Shown here: positions 30,457 to 38,553 of the stretch, one piece after another
Position numbering within the stretch: position 1 is the first letter of the stretch
How the letters are laid out: each line of letters starts with the position of its first letter
Assembly (NCBI RefSeq): GCF_017498485.1
Contig: NZ_CP071795.1
Span: 1,860,001-1,924,000 of the forward strand
Source of the DNA: Polaribacter batillariae
GTDB taxonomy: Bacteria; Bacteroidota; Bacteroidia; Flavobacteriales; Flavobacteriaceae
DNA length: 64,000 nucleotides
Direction: 5' to 3'
Made by a program: the position numbers and the translations under genes
The notes under the pieces: generated by a model
The model's database searches: none
Told to the model about the DNA's origin: nothing
Seen by the model: the letters and a program-made list of their open reading frames with translations, nothing else

Positions 30457-32514
30457 ATGCCTCAATATAATGAAGAAGGAGAATTAACTCGTGGAGCAGA
30501 AACGCTGTTAGAATTTAAAACATTACCAGGTTCTACAAGTTCTAGTATTCTTACTACACACTTGTCAACAACGATTTGCTATAAACCTAATGAAACTTTA
30601 GATAGATATATTGTCACTTTAAATAAGTTAACAACAGAAAAAACGTTTAATGCATTTACTGGTATAAATAGCGGAGGAGATGGCATTAGTCAATTTACAA
30701 CAAGTCAAAAATTTGGAGAATACCATTTATACCAACCCATTTCTTTATTAGGCTATGAAGAAAACCTAAATTTAAAAGTACCTGATGTAGATGCTATACC
30801 AGTATTTTTATTCTACTATGCAGAAGAATTCGATCGTATTTACGATATAGACGCTACAATTAACTTTGTTGGAGAAGTGGTGTTAGAGGTTGGTTTTTTC
30901 TTTTTATTTGGTGGTGCAGGAACCTTAAGACATCTACAACACTTCAGAAAATTAACCAAGCTAAGACATTTAAGACCAACTCTTAATGCAGAGGGTTTTC
31001 CAATAGCATTAGAATTTGTTGCTAGCGCTGGTGTTACTGTAAATGATTCTTTAATTGTTTTTAAAGCATTTAGTAGTGCTACAGAAGTAGTATCAGTCTC
31101 AGCAAGTATTTTAATGTCGTTTTTTACATTTAAAGAAGCACAAACAAATGATTCCGCTGAAGCTGAAGCGTGCAGAAAAATAGCCAATGTATTTATGTAT
31201 ATGGCAATAGCTACAGGGGTTGGTTCGGGGCTTTCAAGAGCAAAAGCAAATAAAATTGCAGATGATGTTTTAGATAACACAAGTCCAAGTGTACTTAGTC
31301 AATTTCCTGATGATGTAATAGATATATTGAGAGATTTAAGAACTAAGAAAACAAATCTTTTACTTAATTTTGGCACAACTTTAGATAGTTTAGGAGTAAC
31401 ATCGCCAAATATTTTAGGAACATTCTACGACGCTCTAAATAATTTACCAGAAATTAAAGACCTATTTTACAGAGATTTTAACGAGTTAACAGACATAAAT
31501 CTTTGGAATAGACTTAACAATACAGATGTGCTTAATAGATGGCAACAAATGGCAGAATTAGGTATTACAGAACGCAGAAACCTTAATATTTTAGAAGATA
31601 TTACAAGAGTTAATGCTATTGTTAGGTATTATGGAGAAGACGTTTTAAAAAATGTATTAGAAGGATTAAGTTTTGAAAAGAGGTGGGTGTTTTTAGTAAG
31701 AAGAGGAGATGTAGATCCTTCTTACTTTGATAAACTAAAATTAAACCCCGTTGCAATTAACTTGCATATAGCTTCTTATAGAAGGCCTGAAGGAGCTTTA
31801 TATTTAATGAGAGATGATCAAGTCTTTGATTTTGTTGTCTTTAATAATAATCCAGTACATACAGGTTTACTTATTGAACTTCAAAAACCTAATGTAGCTT
31901 GGAGTGATATTACAAGTTTATATAGACAAAATGCTGATTTAATATCTATTACAAATTCAGAAGTGTTAGAAATAAGTGCAAGATATATAGATGATTTGGA
32001 ACAAATGGGAAATACTGCACTAGCAAAAAGTGCCAGAAGAGTTTTCAAACAGGCAAATAAACTATATACAAAACAATGCAAAGTGTTTAATAATGCAGAT
32101 TTGATTGAGGATGTGGATACAAGTAATATCAATTTTATTTCTGGTAAAATGGAAGAGCTAAATACTGATTTTTTTAACAATACCTTGGTTCCACAGAATA
32201 TAAAAAATAAGTTTCATAATACATCAGATGTTTTGGAGCAGAATGCTTATAAAACATTTACGGATTCCGCTCATGATAGTGTCAAAAATTACTTTAGATC
32301 GAACGATACTGAAGTAAAGTTTATAAATTGGTTTTTGAACACCCAATGGCATCGTGGGAATAAATTTGATATAGAGTTAGACTCATTGCTCTATGCTTGC
32401 CATTCATGTCAAAGATATTTGGCAATGCTTGTCGAAAATGGTAAAACAATAAACATTAAGTTTAACGCACATCCTGATGTTACTAAATTACGAGATTTAA
32501 GAAAATTAAATTAA
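30457..32514 (+). CDS. Polymorphic toxin with C-terminal nucleic-acid deaminase domain
   Basis: A long protein with a variable-type C-terminal toxin. The middle (about residues 150-275) has three hydrophobic segments, and the rest is helical. The last 75 residues carry NDTEVKFINWFL, then YACHSCQRYL, then INIKFNAHPD. This is the E-helix, CxxC zinc and final strand pattern of the bacterial toxin deaminases related to BURPS668_1122/YwqJ. Such enzymes deaminate cytosine or adenine in DNA or RNA of competitors. The usual His before the catalytic Glu reads Asp-Thr here, so the third zinc ligand is unclear. The reading frame stays open upstream and codes GFNPNGFFLPTGTNGG before the annotated ATG. 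One added T at about 30362 would join it to the ATG at 30332 (about 727 residues). A SUKH-like immunity gene starts two bases after the stop. The export route is not apparent. Confidence 0.7.
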   Translation: MPQYNEEGELTRGAETLLEFKTLPGSTSSSILTTHLSTTICYKPNETLDRYIVTLNKLTTEKTFNAFTGINSGGDGISQFTTSQKFGEYHLYQPISLLGYEENLNLKVPDVDAIPVFLFYYAEEFDRIYDIDATINFVGEVVLEVGFFFLFGGAGTLRHLQHFRKLTKLRHLRPTLNAEGFPIALEFVASAGVTVNDSLIVFKAFSSATEVVSVSASILMSFFTFKEAQTNDSAEAEACRKIANVFMYMAIATGVGSGLSRAKANKIADDVLDNTSPSVLSQFPDDVIDILRDLRTKKTNLLLNFGTTLDSLGVTSPNILGTFYDALNNLPEIKDLFYRDFNELTDINLWNRLNNTDVLNRWQQMAELGITERRNLNILEDITRVNAIVRYYGEDVLKNVLEGLSFEKRWVFLVRRGDVDPSYFDKLKLNPVAINLHIASYRRPEGALYLMRDDQVFDFVVFNNNPVHTGLLIELQKPNVAWSDITSLYRQNADLISITNSEVLEISARYIDDLEQMGNTALAKSARRVFKQANKLYTKQCKVFNNADLIEDVDTSNINFISGKMEELNTDFFNNTLVPQNIKNKFHNTSDVLEQNAYKTFTDSAHDSVKNYFRSNDTEVKFINWFLNTQWHRGNKFDIELDSLLYACHSCQRYLAMLVENGKTINIKFNAHPDVTKLRDLRKLN

Positions 32515-32516
32515 TT

Positions 32517-33008
32517 ATGAACATAGAAGTTTTAACTAAATTAAGAAATAATCCAGCTAAATTTCCAAACAGAACAGGGAATTCATTTGCAATAGAAGGA
32601 ATTTCACTTTCTAATATAGAACAATTAGAGCAAAATTGGAATAATGGCAATCCATTTCCTAAAGCATTACGTGAACTATTATTTCTAGCTGGAGATTATT
32701 GTTATGTTTTAGATTATAATCTTTGGGAAGATCAACAAGAAATGCAAGAAGAATTAAGAGATGTAATGCAGAGTAAAGGACATTCATTCTCTCGTCCCTT
32801 TTATATTATTGATAATTATGCTGGGGGAAGTGTATATCAGTTTTTATTTGTGTATTTGGATGGAGATCAAATAGATCCTATAGTTCATGAATATTATGTT
32901 GGTGCATTAGAGCGAGGTACTTCTTTAGATAGGTCATTGGGGCAAACATTAAGTAGTTTTATAAGTATAGGAATTGATAGAGTAAGAGATGGAAGAAATC
33001 CAATGTAG
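32517..33008 (+). CDS. SUKH-like (SMI1/KNR4) immunity protein, probable partner of the deaminase toxin
   Basis: A 163-residue acidic cytoplasmic protein that begins two bases after the toxin stop, the standard position of a cognate immunity gene. It shows a SUKH-like layout: an N-terminal helix (ISLSNIEQLEQNWNNG), then FPKALRELLFLAGDY, which corresponds to the LP..y..fl...G segment, and later strands ending in an amphipathic helix (TLSSFISIGID). SUKH proteins bind and neutralise many unrelated nuclease and deaminase toxins. The match is weaker than for the other SUKH genes of the island, so family membership is probable, not certain. Confidence 0.65.
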   Translation: MNIEVLTKLRNNPAKFPNRTGNSFAIEGISLSNIEQLEQNWNNGNPFPKALRELLFLAGDYCYVLDYNLWEDQQEMQEELRDVMQSKGHSFSRPFYIIDNYAGGSVYQFLFVYLDGDQIDPIVHEYYVGALERGTSLDRSLGQTLSSFISIGIDRVRDGRNPM

Positions 33009-33026
33009 TGGAATATAAAAACAATT

Positions 33027-33379
33027 ATGTTAAGAGTAGAAACAAATGACTTAGAACTTATGCCTTATCCTACACCATGGGGAGGGGGAGATTTTCATTT
33101 AATGGACTTCCTTTTACAGGCATAGAATATGAAAATTATAATGGAACAACACAACCTATAGTTGAGTATAGCTATATAGATGGTTATATAGATGGTTTAC
33201 AAGTAGAGTTTTGGGAAAATGGTAACAAAGAAAAAGAATGGTATAGTAAAAACGGAGGAGTTTATAAGTATTTTAAAGAATGGGATGAACAAGGTAATTT
33301 AATTTACCATGTTACCTACGATGATTATGGTAACAAGTTAAGAATCATAAAACATCCAGACCCAAATTTAGAAGAATGA
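33027..33379 (+). pseudogene. YwqK/MORN-repeat antitoxin, copy 1 (frameshifted)
   Basis: MORN-type beta-hairpin repeats (YIDGYIDGLQVEFWENGNKE, then EWDEQGNLIY) identify the YwqK antitoxin family, named after the partner of the B. subtilis deaminase toxin YwqJ. The start is the ATG at 33027 (MLRVETND, matching copy 2), but the frame changes at 33079-33088. One extra G in the G5 run gives a continuous protein of about 117 residues that aligns with copy 2 from end to end. The stop overlaps the ATG of a small chimeric ORF (ATGA). The loss is probably a sequence error. Confidence 0.7.
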
Positions 33380-33531
33380 TTTTAGCAATAGATGTAAAAT
33401 ATAGTGAAGTAGACCTTAATTTAAATACTACTTTGCAAGTAGTGAGTGATAAGGCACATAATATTACTAAACATCACTCTGGTAGCGTAAAGCTTAATGA
33501 GATTTTTTTCGATATAATTAATAACTTATAA
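33376..33531 (+). pseudogene. Chimeric mini-ORF: endonuclease V start joined to a WHH-toxin end
   Basis: This 51-codon ORF begins MILAIDVKYSEV, nearly identical to the first twelve residues of the endonuclease V homologue at 34354. It then switches to a segment ending SDKAHNITKHHSGSVKLNEI, clearly homologous to the C-terminus of the WHH toxin at 39097 (TRKAHKLTLNHSGSV). It follows a YwqK gene through the same ATGA overlap as the intact endonuclease V. It is therefore a recombination scar and is unlikely to be functional. Confidence 0.7.
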
Positions 33532-33535
33532 TAAT

Positions 33536-33970
33536 ATGCAAATAAACTTTGAAATACAATTAGATTCACAACTCATCACAGTAGATGAGCTTAATGAATT
33601 TCAAGCCATAGTTGGGAATCCATTACCTGAAGATTATAGACAACATATGCTTATCTACAATGGAGGTGATGCTATTGAATTAGATGCAGCACATATTAGT
33701 AATCCAGAAGGTGGAAGTGGAATATCAGATTTTTATCCTATTAAGTATGGAGGGAATACAATTGAAGAGGTAAATGAAATATTAAATGATATAATTCCTT
33801 TAGGATACTTAATAATTGGTAGAACACGAGGAGGAGGGAAAATTATTATCTCTCTAAATAATGATGGAACTTATGGTAATACTAAAGAATGGTATCCAGA
33901 TGGAACTATAAATGATTTATCTACCTCTTTTACACAATTATTAAATGATCAAGTAGAAGCTGTCGAGTAA
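33536..33970 (+). CDS. SUKH (SMI1/KNR4) immunity protein
   Basis: A 144-residue acidic protein with the SUKH core: an amphipathic first helix (TVDELNEFQAIVG), then PLPEDYRQHMLIYNGG, then a DFYPIKYGG strand and a C-terminal SFTQLLND helix. The same PEDYRQHML...NGG block recurs in three further genes of this island (37186, 39790, 40236), so they are paralogues. It sits directly behind the remnant of a WHH-toxin tail, the same order as the intact WHH toxin and its SUKH gene at 39097-40224. It is therefore probably an orphan immunity gene for a related nuclease. Confidence 0.85.
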   Translation: MQINFEIQLDSQLITVDELNEFQAIVGNPLPEDYRQHMLIYNGGDAIELDAAHISNPEGGSGISDFYPIKYGGNTIEEVNEILNDIIPLGYLIIGRTRGGGKIIISLNNDGTYGNTKEWYPDGTINDLSTSFTQLLNDQVEAVE

Positions 33971-34004
33971 ATAGTAATCTTGATGTAATAGAATATAAAG
34001 AATT

Positions 34005-34357
34005 ATGTTAAGAGTAGATGACAATGAAATAGATATAGATGATTATCCAGCAGAAGATGGAGGTAATATATATACGTATAATGGAGAATGGTTTACAGGA
34101 ATAATTTATGCGTATTTTCCAAGTACTGATGTACTTGAACATGAAACGCAGATTATAAACGGTCGAGTAGAAGGTTTACAGATAGAGTATTGGCCAAATG
34201 GTAAAAAGCAAAGCGAATGGTATAGGAGACAAGGGGGGGTTATAAGCATGTTAAAGAATGGGATGAAGAAGGTAATTTGACTTACTATATAACCTATGAT
34301 GATTTTGGTAATGAGTTAAGAATCATAAAACATCCAGACCCAAATTTAGAAGAATGA
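34005..34357 (+). pseudogene. YwqK/MORN-repeat antitoxin, copy 2 (frameshifted)
   Basis: It starts MLRVDDNEIDID and has the MORN-like YNGEWFTGIIYAYF and GRVEGLQIEYWPNGK repeats. The frame changes at a G7 run (34233-34239): one extra G restores YKHVKEWDEEGN and the shared ending IIKHPDPNLEE. The last 45 or so bases plus the start of the next gene are almost identical to the end of copy 1, evidence of duplication. The stop overlaps the ATG of endonuclease V (ATGA), so the two are translationally coupled. Deletion in the G run is likely a read error, though G7-G8 tracts can also vary in vivo. Confidence 0.7.
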
Positions 34358-34872
34358 TTTTAGCAATTGATGTAAAATATAATGAAGTAGTTGGTACTGC
34401 TAAGGCTGTAGGTGTTTTATGTAATTGGGAAGATGAGGAACCTAAAGAAATCATTATAGAATATATAGAAGATGTGAAACCTTATGTGTCAGGGCAATTT
34501 TATAAAAGAGAATTGCCAAGTATTCTAAAAATAGTAGAAAAAATAGATATAAGAGAAATTGAGGTAATTATTATTGATGGGCATATCTATGTAGATAATG
34601 ATAAAAAATTTGGTTTAGGCGGTTATGTTTGGCAGGCATTAAAAGAGAAAGTTCCAATCATTGGTGTAGCAAAAAGAGGGTTTTATAACAATAAGGAAAC
34701 AGTTATAGAAATACTCAGAGGGAAAAGTAAAACACCTTTACATATATCATCAGTAGGTATAGATAATAGTATTGCATCAAAGAAAATACAAAGTATGAAA
34801 GGAGAGTATAGAATACCAACTATTCTAAAAACATTAGATGCATTAACAAAAAAACAAAATATACCCTGCTAA
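34354..34872 (+). CDS. Endonuclease V homologue
   Basis: A 172-residue protein with the endonuclease V (Nfi) fold signatures in order: catalytic Asp in ILAIDVKY, the base-recognition wedge region PYVSGQFYKRELPSIL, a second Asp in VIIIDGHIYVD, Lys in PIIGVAKRGF and a last Asp in SSVGIDNSI before YRIPTILKTLDAL. These keep the acidic metal ligands, so the enzyme is probably active. Endonuclease V nicks DNA (or cuts RNA) next to inosine, the product of adenine deamination. It is shorter than E. coli Nfi (about 220). It is coupled to a YwqK antitoxin and lies in a toxin/immunity island led by a deaminase toxin, an unusual place for a repair gene. Confidence 0.85.
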   Translation: MILAIDVKYNEVVGTAKAVGVLCNWEDEEPKEIIIEYIEDVKPYVSGQFYKRELPSILKIVEKIDIREIEVIIIDGHIYVDNDKKFGLGGYVWQALKEKVPIIGVAKRGFYNNKETVIEILRGKSKTPLHISSVGIDNSIASKKIQSMKGEYRIPTILKTLDALTKKQNIPC

Positions 34873-34921
34873 CTTGAGCATCACGCTCGTGACATAATGA
34901 GTAAGAAAAAAGTAGAAAAAA

Positions 34922-35557
34922 ATGAGCACACGTATAGAGTATAGAGATATTAATGTCATAATTACAGAACAGCAAGCCTCGCTTTCAAATATGTATTACA
35001 AAATATACTATGATGATAATGATATAAGGTTAAGAAAAGAGCTTTTTTATAAAGGTAATTTACATAGCATAACTTATTATTTAAAACCCGGAGATAACGA
35101 GGAGCAACTGGTAGAACAATTAATGCAACAAATAGACAGGGTAAGTATAATAGAATCTACTATCGTAGAACCTTATTTTGTAGAGAGAGAGTATAAAAAA
35201 GGAATAGGGCTTATGTATGAAGGAGACTACGTATGGCCCGAAAATCTTCATTATTTGTTATACAATTATAATTTTTTTAGTTACCGAGAAGTAAAAAATA
35301 GAAAAGGAGAGATTGTTCCTTCAAGAAAGGTTAAAAAGTTTGAATATGACGGTTTTCAAGAATATACATTTTTTTATAATGAAGATGATAGTTTTGCTAG
35401 TTGCAGCCTAAAAATAACGGGAGGGTTTGCTAAAGATGAGTATATAGGTTTTAATTCTTTTACCGAAATTGAGTTTCCACCTGAGAATGAGATGCCTATA
35501 AAAGCGGCATATTTTGAAACAGGAAACCCTGATCCAACAGGCTTTGAAATAACGTAA
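34922..35557 (+). CDS. Unrecognised acidic protein, family member 1 (putative immunity)
   Basis: A 211-residue soluble acidic protein, first of four paralogues (also 35585, 36518, 37900). Shared marks are the start MSTRIEYR, ITEQQA near residue 17, a Tyr-rich beta-hairpin region (YKIYYDDND), YFVERE near residue 85 and the end DPTGFEIT. I do not recognise the family. No catalytic motif or signal peptide is seen. Position among immunity genes, small acidic composition and duplication all suggest an immunity role. It is preceded by a remnant of the exonuclease start (ATG at 34897, MSKKKVEK), read in another frame. Confidence 0.6.
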   Translation: MSTRIEYRDINVIITEQQASLSNMYYKIYYDDNDIRLRKELFYKGNLHSITYYLKPGDNEEQLVEQLMQQIDRVSIIESTIVEPYFVEREYKKGIGLMYEGDYVWPENLHYLLYNYNFFSYREVKNRKGEIVPSRKVKKFEYDGFQEYTFFYNEDDSFASCSLKITGGFAKDEYIGFNSFTEIEFPPENEMPIKAAYFETGNPDPTGFEIT

Positions 35558-35584
35558 ATAAAAAAATATTATGCCAAAGAAAAC

Positions 35585-36253
35585 ATGAGTACAAACATAA
35601 AATATCAGAATTTATCAAAGCAATTTATTACAGAACAACAAGCTAATAGTTCAGATGAATTTTTAAAACTATATTATGAAGATAATTTTTTAAAAAAGAG
35701 AGAGTATTATAAAGGTAATATACTAATAGGGGGAGGGTATTTTCTATCTGATGGAGAAGTAGATATAGAAGTTTTTCAACAATTAGGTACACATTTATCA
35801 TGGACTTTTATAGTAAATCAAGAAATTATCAATGGTTATACAGTTATAGAGTATAGAAGTTATCATTCAGATTTTACTCCAAGAGAAACTTTTAAAAAAG
35901 TAATAAATAGTGATGAAAAAACAATAGCTCTCATAGATATTGACCCACAAACGAACCAACCAATAACTGGAGTAAAATACTTTCTTTTTGGCGGACAGTT
36001 AGATCCCTTTACTTCTGATGGTCCAGATTTTCCAGTGTATTGGCAAGAAGATGCAGAAGGAGAATTTACATTTGATGAAAATGGTCAGTTAGAACATATT
36101 TATTTTAATATAGATGCAATAAAGGATAATGAGAATTGGGACAGCCTGTCGAGTTTTCAGTTTGATGCACAAGAAATATTTATAGATCATATGATGCCTA
36201 CACCAGTATTAAATTATTTTACAAACCTAGAACCATTAGTACCTCCTTTTTAA
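35585..36253 (+). CDS. Unrecognised acidic protein, family member 2 (putative immunity)
   Basis: A diverged 222-residue relative of the previous gene: it starts MSTNIKYQ, keeps FITEQQA and the LYYEDN hairpin, but its second half differs. It is acidic and soluble, without recognised motifs. A five-codon ORF at 35571 (MPKKT) that looks like a truncated exonuclease start overlaps its beginning. Complete reading frame with no sign of decay. Confidence 0.55.
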   Translation: MSTNIKYQNLSKQFITEQQANSSDEFLKLYYEDNFLKKREYYKGNILIGGGYFLSDGEVDIEVFQQLGTHLSWTFIVNQEIINGYTVIEYRSYHSDFTPRETFKKVINSDEKTIALIDIDPQTNQPITGVKYFLFGGQLDPFTSDGPDFPVYWQEDAEGEFTFDENGQLEHIYFNIDAIKDNENWDSLSSFQFDAQEIFIDHMMPTPVLNYFTNLEPLVPPF

Positions 36254-36265
36254 TAAAAAATAATT

Positions 36266-36337
36266 ATGCCAAAGAAAAAATTAGATAAAATAATTGTTGT
36301 AGATGTAGAAGCTACTTGTTGGAATGGTAGATGGTAA
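36266..36337 (+). pseudogene. N-terminal fragment of a DEDDh 3'-5' exonuclease
   Basis: It begins MPKKKLDKIIVVDVEATCW, matching the first exonuclease motif of the intact gene at 38533 (IIVIDLEATCW), then runs into unrelated sequence and stops after 23 residues. The join falls where the small-protein fragment 36324-36512 begins, so two gene pieces have been fused. Confidence 0.7.
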
Positions 36338-36512
36338 AAAAGTAGTACATTTTTTAAACGAAGAATATAATTACATGCCTATTTTAAACGATATGAATTT
36401 AACAGATAATATAGAAAAAAGAATGGATGTGGTATTTTTCCTAGAAGAACAAGCACGCAATGGGCGTAGCATACCGCCAGAAACCACATATAAGTTTGAC
36501 TTTTTTAATTAA
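36324..36512 (+). pseudogene. Truncated copy of the small protein also found at 37647
   Basis: The sequence DGKKVVHFLNEEYNYMPILN continues to FDFFN at the stop and matches residues about 23-82 of the protein encoded at 37647-37894. Its own N-terminal 20 or so residues are missing, replaced by the exonuclease fragment. The ATG at 36324 arises by chance at the junction. The final 130 bases are identical in the two copies. Confidence 0.55.
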
Positions 36513-37175
36513 CAAAGATGAGTACACGTATAGAATATAGAAATTACACGGGCATTATTACAGAGCAGCAAGCTTTAATTTCATCAAATAGTTATCGAAA
36601 AATTTATTATGTCGATGATGTAAGAGTAAAGAAAGAGATTATCAAAAGAGATGGCACATTATCTCATATAAGTCATTATTTAAAAGATGGTGATGATGAA
36701 GTAGCTTTAGTAGAAGAATATACCAAACAAAACAACTCAGTATCCATGCTAGTTAGTAATAGCATAGATCCTTATTTTGTAGAGAGAGAGAGAGAGAATA
36801 TAATAATGGAGAATTGTATTATGAAAGTGATAGCGTTTTTATAGAAGGTTTTTTTTATGATTTATATACACATAATATTTATAAAAAGGATGGTTTTGAA
36901 CCAAATACTATTTTGAGGTACAAAAGATTAGAATATAAAGATCTAGAATACAATTTTTTATATAATGAAGATGGTAGTTTTTTTAATTGTGGTGTAGTAG
37001 ATGATACCCCTTGGGGCTTAGAGGAGGCAGGATTTTATACGGTTTTTGAAGACATAGAGTTTCCAGAAGAAAGTGAAATGCCTATAAAAATAGAATATTT
37101 CAGAACCGTAGATTTAGACCCTACAGGTTTTGAAATAACATAAGTAAAAATAAAATGAGTAAAAATAAATTAATA
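36379..37175 (+). repeat. Tandem duplication, copy A
   Basis: This segment pairs with 37761-38553. The first 171 bases (36379-36549) equal 37761-37931, and the last 137 bases (37039-37175) equal 38417-38553, with no difference that I can see. The middle, inside the paralogous acidic-protein gene, is similar but diverged. The offset is about 1.38 kb. Confidence 0.8.
36518..37143 (+). pseudogene. Unrecognised acidic protein, family member 3, frameshifted at a GA repeat
   Basis: Full-length relative of the 34922 gene (MSTRIEYRNYTGIITEQQA to DPTGFEIT), about 208 residues when joined. The frame breaks exactly at a pure GA repeat (about 36781-36797) inside the VERE segment. Removing one GA unit restores YNNGELYYESDSV and the rest. 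The intact member 1 has a shorter GA run at this place. A dinucleotide repeat inside a coding region is a classic slippage site, so phase variation is possible, as is decay or a read error. Confidence 0.65.
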
Positions 37176-37185
37176 AATAATAATT

Positions 37186-37623
37186 ATGATAATAGATTTT
37201 GAGTTTGAAGCAAATCAGCCCCTTACCTCTGCCGATATTGAAGCCTTTGAGGGGCGTATTGGTAAGATTTTGCCCGAAGATTATAAACAACATATGCTTA
37301 AATGGAATGGGGGGAGGGTACGCCAGTTAAATTTGGAGCACAAGAATCATCCGGATGATGGAGATATGAGTTTATCATATTTTTATGCCATAGATTATGA
37401 TGTTACTACAATTGAATCTTTAATGGGATATTTAGGAGATGCCATGCCCAAGGATTTTATATTAATAGGTTCCACCAATGCTGCAAAGGTTATTATGTCT
37501 TTAAAAGATAATGACTATGGAGAAATAAGTGTAATGTTTTCGGATGGCTATATTATAGATATGTCCCCATCCTTTAGTCAATTTTTAGAGGATTATAGTG
37601 AGGTTGATGATGATAATTATTAA
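37186..37623 (+). CDS. SUKH (SMI1/KNR4) immunity protein
   Basis: A 145-residue acidic protein with the island's SUKH block LPEDYKQHMLKWNGG near residue 30, then LSYFYAIDYD and the C-terminal SPSFSQFLED helix. It is most like the frameshifted SUKH gene at 40236. It is inserted between the two copies of the 1.38-kb duplication. Just before it, at 37155, lies a seven-codon remnant of the exonuclease start (MSKNKLI), evidence that the cassette replaced an exonuclease copy. Confidence 0.85.
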   Translation: MIIDFEFEANQPLTSADIEAFEGRIGKILPEDYKQHMLKWNGGRVRQLNLEHKNHPDDGDMSLSYFYAIDYDVTTIESLMGYLGDAMPKDFILIGSTNAAKVIMSLKDNDYGEISVMFSDGYIIDMSPSFSQFLEDYSEVDDDNY

Positions 37624-37646
37624 GGAGGAATTTTATAAATAGAATA

Positions 37647-37894
37647 ATGAAAAAAGTAACAAGAGTTCTAGAGTTGTTAAAAGCCATGAAATTGCTACTA
37701 TTGTAGAAATAGATGGTAAAAAAGTGGTACATTTTTTAGACAAAGAGTATAAAAATATGTCTATTTTAAACGATATGAATTTAACAGATAATATAGAAAA
37801 AAGAATGGATGTGGTATTTTTCCTAGAAGAACAAGCACGCAATGGGCGTAGCATACCGCCAGAAACCACATATAAGTTTGACTTTTTTAATTAA
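37647..37894 (+). pseudogene. Small unknown protein, frameshifted near its start
   Basis: When one A is added to the A6 run at 37650-37655, the ATG at 37647 opens an 82-residue protein: MKKSNKSSRVVKSHEIATIV, then EIDGKKVVHFLDKEYKN, ending TYKFDFFN. Without it, translation stops after about 20 residues. A truncated copy occurs at 36324-36512. I do not recognise the family. Its position in front of a member of the unknown acidic family in both copies suggests the two work or move together. Confidence 0.5.
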
Positions 37895-38553
37895 CAAAGA
37901 TGAGTACACGTATAGAATATAGAAATTACACAGGTATTATTACCGAACAACAAGCTTTGATTTCATCAAGTAGTTATAGAAAAATTTATTATATCGATGA
38001 TATAAGAGTAAAGAAAGAGATAATCAAAAGCGATGGCACATTATCTCATATAAGTCACTACTTAAAAGATGGTGATGATGAAGCGGCTTTGGTAAAAGAA
38101 TATACCAAACAAAATAACTCAGTATCTATGGTAGTTAGCAATACCACAGGCCCTTATTTTGTAGAGAGAGAGAACATACTATGATGAAGAACTATATTAT
38201 GAAAGCGATAGAGTTTTTATTGAAGATGTTTTCTATAACCTATATAAACATCATATTTATGACAAGGATGGTTTTGAACCAGATACTATTTTAAAATACA
38301 AACAATTTGAATACAACGATTTAGAGTACTATTTTAGATACAATGATGATGGTAGTTTTTATGATTGTGGAGTAGTAGATGATAGCCCTTGGGGTAGAGA
38401 AGAAGAAGGTTATTACACGGTTTTTGAAGACATAGAGTTTCCAGAAGAAAGTGAAATGCCTATAAAAATAGAATATTTCAGAACCGTAGATTTAGACCCT
38501 ACAGGTTTTGAAATAACATAAGTAAAAATAAAATGAGTAAAAATAAATTAATA
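37761..38553 (+). repeat. Tandem duplication, copy B
   Basis: Partner of 36379-37175, with identical outer blocks of 171 and 137 bases. It ends within the first codons of the intact exonuclease, which is why copy A ends in an exonuclease remnant. Confidence 0.8.
37900..38521 (+). pseudogene. Unrecognised acidic protein, family member 4, frameshifted at a GA repeat
   Basis: Relative of members 1 and 3 (MSTRIEYRNYTGIITEQQA to DPTGFEIT). It breaks at the same GA tract (38164-38172 region), but with a different repeat number from member 3. One further GA unit, or two fewer, restores YYDEELYYESDRVFIED. Its final 105 bases are identical to those of member 3, while the centre has changed. Different repeat counts in two paralogues, both out of frame, are hard to dismiss as a single error. 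Confidence 0.65.

Noticed and set aside
36518..38521. Programmed ribosomal frameshifting at the GA tracts
   Set aside because: GA repeats are not known slippery sites, and the repeat number differs between the two paralogues; DNA-level slippage is the simpler reading.
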